Both the position numbers and the translations under genes were made by a program. This document shows, one piece after another, positions 53,795-61,095 of a stretch of DNA of 64,000 bases. The stretch is from Chryseobacterium indicum (lineage in GTDB: Bacteria > Bacteroidota > Bacteroidia > Flavobacteriales > Weeksellaceae), in NCBI RefSeq assembly GCF_021504595.1, contig NZ_JACSGT010000002.1, positions 310,001 to 374,000 of the forward strand, in the 5' to 3' direction. Below the pieces are notes generated by a model that was not told where the DNA came from, did no database searches, and was given only the letters and a program-made list of their open reading frames with translations. How positions within the stretch are numbered: the first letter of the stretch is position 1; each line of letters begins with the position of its first letter.

Positions 53795-54490
53795 CACAAA
53801 TACCACAAATATTTACACGAATTTTCACAAATGACTTTTTTGGCGTTCGTTGTCATTCAGAATGAAGCGAAGCGGAATGAAAAATCTTTACACTTAGACC
53901 AAACATAATAATAGATTCTGTGAAATTCGTTCGCATCCCTTCAGGCTGTGTCAGAATGATACAATGTGTGTATATTTTACCCTCTATATTAATTGATTAA
54001 AATTTGAGTCCTTTGTGAAAAACATTTGCGTCATTTGTGTTTAAAAAAAATCAGCTTACCAAGTCAATACGATTCCAATTTCAACATTAATAGAAACGGA
54101 CTTTAGTCCGTTCTTTCAATTAAAAAATTTCAATTGGCTTTAGCCAAAATATAAGGCATAGATAAAATTTGCGCTATTTGTGAAAAACATTTGTGCCCCT
54201 TGTGTTTAAATAAAATAATTTCAAATCAGCTATAGCCAAAATCTAAAGCATAAATAAAATTTGAGCCATTTGTGAAAACATTTGTGCCATTCGTGTTTAA
54301 ATAAAATAATTTTTCAATTCAGAAATTTCAATTGGCTTTAGTCTAAACATAAAACCAATAAATACTAGTGTACTTTGTGAAAAACATTTGTGCCCCTTGT
54401 GTTTGAATAAAATAATTTCAAACCGGTTATATCCAAAATAAAAGGCATAAATAAAATTTGCGCCATTTGTGTTTAAATAAAAATAAATTT
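53795..54490. repeat. Repeat-rich spacer with near-tandem units
   Basis: This gap holds no gene. Four near copies of TTTGTGAAAAACATTTG begin at 54012, 54177, 54269 and 54374 (spacings 165, 92 and 105 bp), usually followed by TGCC..TTGTGTTTAAATAAAATAATTT; a fifth, partial unit is at about 54460. Between units are hairpins: AACGGACT-TT-AGTCCGTT (54095-54112), TTGGCT-TT-AGCCAA (54134-54147) and decayed versions of the latter. Near 53845-53885 there is also a REP-like phrase (CATTCAGAATGAAGCGAAG). Confidence 0.7.
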
Positions 54491-54523
54491 TTAACGCTGA
54501 AAATCAATCAATTAAAATATTTA

Positions 54524-54538
54524 GCGTAAAAGTAACAC
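54524..54538. promoter_or_regulatory. Upstream operator-like site (O1) of NADAR gene
   Basis: GCGT, AAAAGTA, ACAC: the GYGT-N7-ACRC core, placed upstream of the -33 box. Its centre is 54 bp from that of the second site, close to five helical turns. Confidence 0.5.
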
Positions 54539-54545
54539 AAATAAA

Positions 54546-54592
54546 TTTGGAAGATAAAATCATATTCCTTTAAATTTGTGTAAAAATAACGC
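54546..54592 (+). promoter_or_regulatory. Promoter and operator-like site (O2) of NADAR gene
   Basis: TTTG at 54546-54549 and TAAATTTG at 54571-54578 form a -33/-7 pair (21-bp spacing). GTGT (54578-54581), AAAAATA, ACGC (54589-54592) overlaps the end of the -7 box exactly as in the promoter of the NrtR-like gene; TAAATTTGTGT and ATAACGCAA are identical in both. Confidence 0.65.
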
Positions 54593-54596
54593 AATC

Positions 54597-55139
54597 ATGA
54601 AATATACATTAAATAATACCATCGAAAGATTTCATCAAAAAGAAAACCCGGAATTTCTTTTCTTTTGGGGACATACCGTGAAAGATGAAATTACAAAAGC
54701 CTGCTTCAGTCAGTGGTTTCCTTTTGAGTTTGAAGAAAACGGAATCATGTACAAAACAGCAGAACATTATATGATGGCAGGAAAAGCGAGATTATTTAAT
54801 GATCATGAAGTTTTAGAGCAAATTTTAAAAGCAGAGACTCCGAATCAGGCAAAAAGTTTAGGCAGAAAAGTCAGAAATTTTGATCCTCAAGTTTGGGACG
54901 AGCATAAATATGAAATTGTAAAACAAGGAAATCGATTAAAGTTTTCTCAAAATGAAGAGTTTAAAAAATTCCTGCTTTCAACAGACGGTAGAATTTTAGT
55001 AGAGGCAAGTCCGTACGATAAAATCTGGGGAATCGGAATGCTGGAAACCAATGCAAAAGCAAAAGATCCTTCAAAATGGAATGGTGAAAACTTATTAGGA
55101 TTTGCTTTAATGGAAGTAAGAGACGAATTAAGAGGGTAA
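54597..55139 (+). CDS. NADAR-family (YbiA-like) protein
   Basis: The 180-residue protein matches the NADAR fold: FLFFWGHTVKDEITKACFSQWFPFEF, then MYKTAEHYMMAGKARLFND, AKSLGRKVRNFDPQVWDEHKYEIVKQGNRLKFSQN and the end ASPYDKIWGIGM...GENLLGFALMEVRDEL. YbiA acts as an N-glycosidase on riboflavin intermediates, and other NADAR proteins have been shown to remove ADP-ribose from guanine in DNA. In this neighbourhood the ADP-ribose role seems likelier. The ATG at 54597 starts the conserved region; an in-frame TTG at 54576 would lie in the operator. It is the first gene of the cluster. Confidence 0.93.
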   Translation: MKYTLNNTIERFHQKENPEFLFFWGHTVKDEITKACFSQWFPFEFEENGIMYKTAEHYMMAGKARLFNDHEVLEQILKAETPNQAKSLGRKVRNFDPQVWDEHKYEIVKQGNRLKFSQNEEFKKFLLSTDGRILVEASPYDKIWGIGMLETNAKAKDPSKWNGENLLGFALMEVRDELRG

Positions 55140-55170
55140 AAACACAATAACCGTAAACCAATTAGAAATC

Positions 55171-55719
55171 ATGAAAAAAGCAGAACTCCATCCTCAGATA
55201 TTTTTAATAGAAAATTTACTTTCGGATCAAGAATGCGATCATTATATTGAAATGACGAAGGATAAAGTTTTTGAGGAAGCGAAAATCAATATGAGAGGGC
55301 GTCAAGTCATAAGCAAAGGAATCCGAAACAACGACAGATTGATGATTTTTGATAATAATTTAGCCGAAAATCTTTTTCAAAGAGCGGTTGAATTTCTTCC
55401 TCAGATTCATGACAATTATGAAGTTTCGGGCTTTAATGAAATGTTCAGGATTTATAAATATTCTCCGGGACAACAGTTTAAAATGCACCACGACGGAAGC
55501 TACATCAGAAATGAGAATGAAAAAAGCTTTTACACTTTTTTAATCTATCTGAATGACGATTTTGAAGGTGGAGAAACAGAGTTTGAAAATCTGTTCACTG
55601 TAGCTCCGAAGAAGGGCTCTGCATTGGTTTTCTATCATCCTTTGAGACATGAAGGGAAAATGTTGATTGACGGACAAAAGTATGTTTTAAGAACAGATAT
55701 TATGTATTTAAAGACTTAA
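55171..55719 (+). CDS. 2-oxoglutarate/iron(II) oxygenase, prolyl-hydroxylase type
   Basis: The 182-residue protein has the double-stranded beta-helix ligands: H106-x-D108 (KMHHDGSY), distal H160 (LRHEG) and R174 for 2-oxoglutarate, with YLNDDFEGGETEF and KKGSALVFYHP between. It most resembles the P4H-like family that hydroxylates proteins or small molecules. Its target is unknown. It lies 31 bp after the NADAR gene and 3 bp before the next gene, so it is in the same transcript. A link to NAD or ADP-ribose chemistry is not known to me. Confidence 0.9.
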   Translation: MKKAELHPQIFLIENLLSDQECDHYIEMTKDKVFEEAKINMRGRQVISKGIRNNDRLMIFDNNLAENLFQRAVEFLPQIHDNYEVSGFNEMFRIYKYSPGQQFKMHHDGSYIRNENEKSFYTFLIYLNDDFEGGETEFENLFTVAPKKGSALVFYHPLRHEGKMLIDGQKYVLRTDIMYLKT

Positions 55720-55722
55720 AAA

Positions 55723-56127
55723 ATGAAAAAGATATATGTTTCAGGAAACGGAAATGTATCCTGGGAGAAATTTCAGCAGTTTTATATCGAACCGTTAAAG
55801 AAATTCAACCTTGATGAGTGTGAATTTATCATTGGAGATTTTTCTGGAACCGATACATTAATGATGGAATTTTTAAAAGATAAAACAGAGAACGTAACCA
55901 TTCTTCATGTTGGAAGAAGACCGAGATATTTTGCCAATTCTTTTAAAACAAAGTCAGAAAAATGGAAAGTGATAGGCGGTTTTACTTCAAATTATGAAAG
56001 AGATACCTTTGGAATTGATCTATGCACTCATTTTCTGGCGGTTGATTTCAATACCGATGAAAAAAGAAAAAGCGGAACATTAAAAAACATCGAAAAGTGT
56101 TTTGCTCTGAATAAAATAAAAGTGTAA
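55723..56127 (+). CDS. Small alpha/beta protein, possibly SLOG-like
   Basis: The 134-residue protein starts with a beta strand and a glycine loop (KKIYVSGNGNVSWEKF), followed by FIIGDFSGTDTLMMEFLKDK, VTILHVGRRPRY and THFLAVDF. The alternating strand-helix order with GD-SGTD resembles Rossmannoid nucleotide-sensing domains such as SLOG/DprA-like, which bind NAD-derived or other nucleotides. This is a guess from pattern only. It is 3 bp after the oxygenase gene. Confidence 0.75.
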   Translation: MKKIYVSGNGNVSWEKFQQFYIEPLKKFNLDECEFIIGDFSGTDTLMMEFLKDKTENVTILHVGRRPRYFANSFKTKSEKWKVIGGFTSNYERDTFGIDLCTHFLAVDFNTDEKRKSGTLKNIEKCFALNKIKV

Positions 56128-56199
56128 AAAATTTTACCCATAATTTGCTTAAAAAATACACGAAAATTAACAAATTGTTTCACTAAAAATCATAAAGCT

Positions 56200-57204
56200 A
56201 TGTTTGGATTTACACACATTAAATTTGATTCTATGACGTACGTTCTTCATTTTAAAAATGGAAAGATCGCCAGAGAAGGAAGAGGTTTATCGTTCTTTTA
56301 TTTTGCTCCCAATTCGTCTATTGTGGCGATTCCTTTGGGAAGCAACGATCTGCCGTTTATCTTTAATGAGAACACGAACGATTATCAGACCGTGAAAATT
56401 CAGGGACAGATCAGCTATAAAGTGACCGATCCGAAAGCTCTTTCCAACACGCTGGATTTTACCGTGGATGGAGAAGGAGTTTACAAAAAGAATGACATTG
56501 AAAAGCTGAACCAGAGAATCATCAATCTCGCACAGACAGCGACTTCATCATTCATTCATCAGCTCAATTTAAAAGATGCTATCCGTTCTGCCAAACAGAT
56601 TGAAGATCATATTCTGAAAGGATTAATCGATTCCGAATCTATTAAAAGCATGGGAATTGAAATCTTGGGAGCCAATATTTTAGCGGTTCAGACCACTCCC
56701 GAAATGGCAAGAGCGCTGGAAACGGAAACAAGGGAAAAACTCCAGCAGCAAGCCGATGAAGCGATTTATGAAAGAAGAAATTTTGCAGTGGAACAGGAAA
56801 GAAAGATCAAGGAATCTGAACTGAATACGGAAATTGCGGTTGAAGAAAAGCAAAAGCAGATTGAAGAAAAAAGGATGGAAACCGAAGTTCAGCAGGAAGA
56901 AAACAACAGAATCCTTCGTGAAATGAAAATTGCCGCCGACATTTCTGTAGAAAACCAGAGAAAAAAACTGATCGAGCAAAAAACGGAAAACGACAGAAAA
57001 GAAGCAGAGACTCAAGGTTATATTCTGGAAACTTCCTTAAAGCCTTACAAAGAAATCGACTGGAAAGTCCTCACTGCTTTGAGCGGAAGACAGGATGCGA
57101 GAAATAACATCGCTTTAGCGTTTAGAGAATTGGCAGAAAATGCCGGAAAAATCGGAAACCTGAATATTAGTCCGGATTTGTTGGATAGTATTTTGAAAAA
57201 GTAA
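56200..57204 (+). CDS. SPFH/band-7 protein
   Basis: The 334-residue protein has an SPFH domain (about 10-200: THIKFDSMTYVLHFKNGKIAREG, VKIQGQISYKVTDP, SMGIEILGANILAVQTTPEMARALE) and a long Glu/Lys/Arg-rich coiled coil (about 180-275). There is no N-terminal membrane anchor or signal, unlike most stomatin-like proteins; it may attach peripherally or assemble into a cytoplasmic ring. Members organise membrane microdomains or protease complexes. It stands 72 bp after the SLOG-like gene, apparently still within the cluster. Some SPFH-type proteins belong to antiphage systems, but nothing here shows that directly. Confidence 0.9.
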   Translation: MFGFTHIKFDSMTYVLHFKNGKIAREGRGLSFFYFAPNSSIVAIPLGSNDLPFIFNENTNDYQTVKIQGQISYKVTDPKALSNTLDFTVDGEGVYKKNDIEKLNQRIINLAQTATSSFIHQLNLKDAIRSAKQIEDHILKGLIDSESIKSMGIEILGANILAVQTTPEMARALETETREKLQQQADEAIYERRNFAVEQERKIKESELNTEIAVEEKQKQIEEKRMETEVQQEENNRILREMKIAADISVENQRKKLIEQKTENDRKEAETQGYILETSLKPYKEIDWKVLTALSGRQDARNNIALAFRELAENAGKIGNLNISPDLLDSILKK

Positions 57205-57272
57205 GAGGCCGGAAGAAGGAAGAGCGAAGTTGGAAGCTGTTAACAGTCTCAAAAAGATAAAATAGGTTATCG

Positions 57273-57356
57273 TCTTTGATGAGCAGAGCGCCTTTGCGAA
57301 CCTTAAAAACAGTTAGTAGTAAAATAAAAACTTTGCGGACTTTGTGTTAAAATACA
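57273..57356 (+). repeat. Dispersed repeat family R, before NAD-kinase-like gene
   Basis: TCTTTGATGAGCAGAGCGCC, TTTGCGAACCTTAAAAACAG, TTAGTAGTAAAATAAAAAC and TTTGCGGACTTTGTGTTAAA appear in the standard order. It ends about 22 bp before the gene start. Confidence 0.75.
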
Positions 57357-57377
57357 AACTTCTGAATAATTAAAAAA

Positions 57378-58286
57378 ATGAAAGTAGAATACGCCATCAT
57401 CATCAAAAATAAAACCCGTCTTGAATCTCTGGTCGAAAGATTCAACACGCAGGCTCAGGCGAAGTTTTATATTGAAAGTTCCGGAGGAAATTTTCAGGAA
57501 TATGTGGATGAACACGAAAAATTCGGTCAGTCATTTCTGGAAGTTCAGACTCAACTTTCCAAAATCATTAAAAATAAAGTGATTGAAAGAGAGTTTGTTC
57601 CCTCTTATATTTTCTCCGAAAACAATATGATTGTGGTGGTAGGACAGGACGGTTTGGTAGCCAATGTTGCCAAATATTCCAAACACATTCCGATGATTGC
57701 GGTAAATCCAGACCCCGAAAGGTATGACGGCGTTTTACTTCCCTTCACAGCAAAAAACTTTTTAAAAGGAGTACAAGCTGTGATGAACGGAAATTTTAGT
57801 TCAAAAAAAATGAAGTTTGCCGAAGCCGTGCTGAATGACGGACAAAAATTACGGGCAGTGAATGATTTATTTGTAGGAATTTCTTCCCATTCTTCCGCGA
57901 GATACAAAATCATGCTGAACGGAAAACAGGAAGCACATTCTTCCAGCGGAATCATAGTTTCCACAAAAACAGGAAGTACAGGCTGGCTGAGTTCCATTTT
58001 CAATATGGCGTTCGGAATTTTAGGCGAAACAGCTTTAAAATATCCGCAGCTGAATGAAGAAGATTTGTATTTTGCAGTAAGAGAACCTTTCAAAAGCATC
58101 CGGACGCAGACCGATATCTGCAGCGGAAAATTAAAAAAAGGAAACAAATTAATCATCGAATCACTAATGCCGAATAATGGTTTTATATTTAGCGACGGAA
58201 TTGAGCAGGATTTTCTACATTTCAACAGTGGAGCAACAGCCGAAATCAGGCTTTCTGACGATGAAGCCGTTTTAGTTTTAAATTAA
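57378..58286 (+). CDS. NAD-kinase-like protein with altered nucleotide motif
   Basis: The 302-residue protein resembles ATP-NAD kinase: VVVGQDGLVANVAKY (89-92 GQDG in place of GGDG), VNPDPERYDGVLLPF, the SSSGIIVSTKTGSTGW loop (TPTGSTAY in true NADK) and the late IESLMPNNGFIFSDGIEQDFL strand. The first 65 residues differ from classical NADK. GQDG and the STKTGSTGW change suggest altered phosphate or nucleotide use; it may phosphorylate NAD, a related dinucleotide or a lipid, or just sense NAD. It sits in an NAD/ADP-ribose cluster, which supports an NAD-related role. Confidence 0.8.
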   Translation: MKVEYAIIIKNKTRLESLVERFNTQAQAKFYIESSGGNFQEYVDEHEKFGQSFLEVQTQLSKIIKNKVIEREFVPSYIFSENNMIVVVGQDGLVANVAKYSKHIPMIAVNPDPERYDGVLLPFTAKNFLKGVQAVMNGNFSSKKMKFAEAVLNDGQKLRAVNDLFVGISSHSSARYKIMLNGKQEAHSSSGIIVSTKTGSTGWLSSIFNMAFGILGETALKYPQLNEEDLYFAVREPFKSIRTQTDICSGKLKKGNKLIIESLMPNNGFIFSDGIEQDFLHFNSGATAEIRLSDDEAVLVLN

Positions 58287-58294
58287 AAAAAACG

Positions 58295-58473
58295 ATGAAA
58301 ACAATAAAATGTTTAAAAGATAACGCAACAAATCAGGTATTATCAGAAATTTGAAATCTTATGTAGAAAAAATCTTTGAGATCTTAGCTAAGTAGGACGC
58401 CTTTGCGAACTTAAAAACGTTTAGTAGTAAATAAAACCTCTGCGGACTTTGCGTTAAAAATAAAAATCAAACC
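58295..58473 (+). pseudogene. First 179-bp tandem unit: dead 5' copy of macrodomain gene plus repeat R
   Basis: An ATG at 58295 opens a 19-codon frame (MKTIKCLKDNATNQ) ending at TGA 58352-58354. It resembles the first 14 codons of the macrodomain gene at 58653 (MKTILYLKGDATNP). Repeat R follows (58371-58466). The unit is exactly 179 bp long and is repeated at 58474. Confidence 0.8.
58371..58466 (+). repeat. Dispersed repeat family R, in first tandem unit
   Basis: AATCTTTGAGATCTTAGCTA, ACGCCTTTGCGAACTTAAAA, CGTTTAGTAGTAAATAAAAC, CTCTGCGGACTTTGCGTTAA: a full-length copy of the family. Confidence 0.8.
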
Positions 58474-58652
58474 ATGAAAACAATAAAATATTTAAAATGC
58501 AACGCAGCAAACCCTCAAGTTGAAGGAGTAGATCATTTCCATATTATAAAACTCTGAGATCTTAGCTGAGTAGAACGCCTTTGCGAACTTAAAAACAGTT
58601 AGTAGTAACAAAAAACTTTGCGGGCTTTGCGTTAAAAAATAAAAAAACAACC
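58474..58652 (+). pseudogene. Second 179-bp tandem unit: dead 5' copy of macrodomain gene plus repeat R
   Basis: An ATG at 58474 opens a 27-codon frame (MKTIKYLKCNAANPQVEG) ending at TGA 58555-58557. Its first 18 codons are close to those of the gene at 58653 (MKTILYLKGDATNPQVEG), and the ANPQVEG codons are almost unchanged. After that the similarity stops. Repeat R follows (58551-58647), and the intact gene begins exactly 179 bp after this ATG. Confidence 0.85.
58551..58647 (+). repeat. Dispersed repeat family R, before macrodomain gene 1
   Basis: ACTCTGAGATCTTAGCTGAG, ACGCCTTTGCGAACTTAAAA, CAGTTAGTAGTAACAAAAAA, CTTTGCGGGCTTTGCGTTAA: a full-length copy ending just before the start at 58653. 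Confidence 0.8.
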
Positions 58653-59126
58653 ATGAAAACAATACTATATTTAAAAGGCGACGCAACAAACCCTCAAGTT
58701 GAAGGAAACAAAATCATTGCACACATCTGCAACGACATCGGAGGTTGGGGAAAAGGTTTTGTCTTAGCCATTTCAAACCGTTGGAAAAAGCCGGAAAACG
58801 AATATAGAAAATGGTTTCATGAGGCTGAAAATTTTAATCTCGGAGAAATCCAGACTGTTCAGGTTGAAGAAGATATTTGGATTTGCAACATGATTGGTCA
58901 GCATAAAATTAAAACCAATTCAAAAGGAATTCAGCCAATCCGCTATGAAGCCGTTGAAAAATGCCTTGAAAAGCTTTCTGATGGAGCAAAAAAATTAAAT
59001 GCGACAGTTCATATGCCAAGAATCGGTTGCGGTTTGGCAGGCGGAAAATGGGAAGAAATTGAGCCGATTATTGAAAGAACACTGCTGAAAAACAATATAG
59101 AAGTATTCGTTTATGATTTCGAATAA
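58653..59126 (+). CDS. Macrodomain protein 1 (TARG1/ALC1-like)
   Basis: The 157-residue protein is one macrodomain: ILYLKGDATNPQVEGNKIIAHICNDIGGWGKGFVLAISNRW at the N-terminus and HMPRIGCGLAGGKWEEIEPII in the middle, which is the ADP-ribose pocket. The HICNDIGGWGKGF phrase is nearer to the TARG1/ALC1/Poa1 group than to YmdB. Such proteins bind or hydrolyse ADP-ribose esters on proteins or on DNA. Repeat R comes immediately before it and again 7 bp after it. Two dead copies of its 5' end are upstream. Confidence 0.9.
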   Translation: MKTILYLKGDATNPQVEGNKIIAHICNDIGGWGKGFVLAISNRWKKPENEYRKWFHEAENFNLGEIQTVQVEEDIWICNMIGQHKIKTNSKGIQPIRYEAVEKCLEKLSDGAKKLNATVHMPRIGCGLAGGKWEEIEPIIERTLLKNNIEVFVYDFE

Positions 59127-59132
59127 TTGGAA

Positions 59133-59230
59133 AATCTTTGAGAGCTTGGCTGAGTAGAACGCCTTTGCGAACTTAAAAACGTTTAGTAGTAAAATAAAAA
59201 CTCTGCGGACTTTGCGTTAAAAAATAAAAA
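59133..59230 (+). repeat. Dispersed repeat family R, before PARG-type gene
   Basis: AATCTTTGAGAGCTTGGCTG, ACGCCTTTGCGAACTTAAAA, CGTTTAGTAGTAAAATAAAA, CTCTGCGGACTTTGCGTTAA. It fills the gap between macrodomain gene 1 and the next gene. Confidence 0.8.
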
Positions 59231-59234
59231 TAAC

Positions 59235-60467
59235 ATGAAAACAACAACTTTATACAGACCCGTCGGAGAAAAAGAAATGCTCTTAATCATCGAAAGCAAT
59301 TATAAAAAATTCCCTCCAAGATTAAACTGGCAACCCATTTTCTACCCCGTTCTGAATGAAGAATACGCTTCCGAAATCGCCGAAAAATGGAATACGAGAG
59401 ACGAAGCCGGAAATTATCTCGGTTTTGTTACCAAATTTGAAGTTTCTGAGGAAGTAGTCAGCAAATATCCCTCACAAAACGTAGGAGCCCGAAATCACAA
59501 CGAACTCTGGATTCCTTCCGAAGAACTCGAAGAATTTAATCAGGCAATTATCGGCAAGATAGAAGTGACGAAAGTTTTCATGGGAAAAGACTTCAAAAAA
59601 GCAGCAAATGAACAACTGGAAAATCTATTGGTAAACATTAAAAAACTAACAATGACAAATAAAGGAATGGCGAAAGATACTTTGGAAATCTTAGCTAAAA
59701 AATACTATATCAACGAAAACAACGAAAAAATCAGCATAGAAAATGAAATGCAGAACTGTATTAAAGAAACTGTTTTGTATTCCTCGGAAGAACTGTCGGA
59801 AATGACAAAAAACGAACTTCCGGAAACCCACTTCGAGACTCAGTTTGAAGTCTGGAGATGCAGTTCCCTGAAAGCCATTTTACAGTTAGCCGCAGAAGAA
59901 GATCAGGAGAAGCTCATGTGCCTGAATTTCGCATCAGCAAAAAATCCAGGTGGCGGTTTCATTAACGGAGCCGAAGCGCAGGAAGAAAGTCTGGCGAGAA
60001 CTTCCGGACTTCACGACAGTCTGCTTCAGGGCTGGGAATATTACGAAACCCACCGTGCGATGGTATCATGCTTTTATACAGATATGATGATTTACAGCCC
60101 GAAAGTTCCCGTTTTCAGGAAAGACAAAGGAGAATTGCTGGATCAGCCTGTTTTCTGCAATTTCATAACCTCTCCCGCAGTGAACGCGGGCGTTGTAAAA
60201 CGTCAGGAACCGGAAAGAGCGGATGAAATCTTCGGAGCAATGGATGTAAGAACCGATAAAATGCTCGCTTTAGCTTTAAATAAAGGAAATGAAACCTTAA
60301 TTTTAGGAGCTTGGGGATGCGGAGTTTTCAAAAATGATCCGAAAGAAATTGCCGAATTATTCAAAAAGCATTTTCTTGGGAAGTATAAAAATAAATTTAA
60401 AAGAGTGGTCTTTGCCATTCTCTCGAAAAAGGAGGAAATGATAAAGCCGTTTGAAGAAATATCATGA
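59235..60467 (+). CDS. PARG-type ADP-ribose glycohydrolase with extra N-terminal domain
   Basis: Residues about 125-410 match bacterial PARG (TIGR02452/DUF2263 type): LNFASAKNPGGGFINGAEAQ with GGG at 239-241 and the catalytic QEE at 249-251, then VFCNFITSPAVNAG, and TLILGAWGCGVFKNDP. Residues 1 to about 120 (TLYRPVGEKEMLLIIESNYK ... NHNELWIPSEELEEFNQAII) form a separate domain like small stand-alone proteins labelled ADP-ribosylation/crystallin J1, perhaps an ADP-ribosyltransferase-like fold. The fused protein could both make and cut ADP-ribose links, or the front domain could bind substrate. Its stop overlaps the next start (ATGA). Confidence 0.87.
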   Translation: MKTTTLYRPVGEKEMLLIIESNYKKFPPRLNWQPIFYPVLNEEYASEIAEKWNTRDEAGNYLGFVTKFEVSEEVVSKYPSQNVGARNHNELWIPSEELEEFNQAIIGKIEVTKVFMGKDFKKAANEQLENLLVNIKKLTMTNKGMAKDTLEILAKKYYINENNEKISIENEMQNCIKETVLYSSEELSEMTKNELPETHFETQFEVWRCSSLKAILQLAAEEDQEKLMCLNFASAKNPGGGFINGAEAQEESLARTSGLHDSLLQGWEYYETHRAMVSCFYTDMMIYSPKVPVFRKDKGELLDQPVFCNFITSPAVNAGVVKRQEPERADEIFGAMDVRTDKMLALALNKGNETLILGAWGCGVFKNDPKEIAELFKKHFLGKYKNKFKRVVFAILSKKEEMIKPFEEIS

Positions 60468-61095
60468 AGATTACAAGAGAAGAAATAACGGTAGAAATTT
60501 TAGAATTGCTGTATGATTTTCAATATGTTTTAGAACATCAAAATCAGATATTTATTTTAATGATCCCACAAAGCTCTTGCTTTCTAAACAGATAAGATTT
60601 CGAAGAATATGTTCTGTTTTTGCATATCTGAATATCCAGATCAAAGACTTAAAACACTTTTATGAGTTAGAATTTATTAATGAATTTAAAGATTATGAGT
60701 TTGCAGAAGAAATTTCAGAAATGATAGAATCTTCAATTAACGGTTTTTATAAGATTGAAGATATAAAAACTGAAAATCTTAAAGAAATTTTAAAAAGCAT
60801 AATATATTTTAGAAAGGCCTATGTGAATTTAGTGAGAGGTTTCTTTGGAGGAGTAAGACTTATGGGAATTCCTTCCATTGAAGAAAGAGTTTCTGAAAAA
60901 ATAATGTTTGAAAATATACATGATATTAATCTGATTGTTGAAAGAATAAATAAAACAATTACCTATTTATTATTTCCCAACATAGAAGCTTTTGATATGG
61001 GTATTTTAATTAATCAATACAATTTTCCGACAGAAGATTTTAGGGCAATTGATAAAAGGGAATGGGAAGATTATTACAATGAAAATGGATTTTAA
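60464..61095 (+). pseudogene. Frameshifted gene of unknown function
   Basis: An ATG at 60464 overlaps the PARG stop (ATGA), the usual coupled start. The frame reads MKITREEITVEILELLYDFQ and continues VLEHQNQ but ends at 60593. The next frame is open from 60517 to 61095 and reads SDIYFNDPTKLLLSKQIRFR onward through a helical protein (SEMIESSINGFYKIEDIK, NLIVERINKTITYLLFPNI). Joining the two with one extra A in the AAAA at 60540-60543 gives one 210-residue protein. Either a real one-base deletion or a sequencing error in an A run explains this. A stand-alone TTG start at 60577 is less likely. The family is not recognised. Confidence 0.65.

Noticed and set aside
57605..58225. 206-codon open frame on the minus strand
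   Set aside because: It lies entirely within the NAD-kinase-like gene. Its translation (many Phe, Ser and Pro with no known motif) is typical of antisense of coding DNA.
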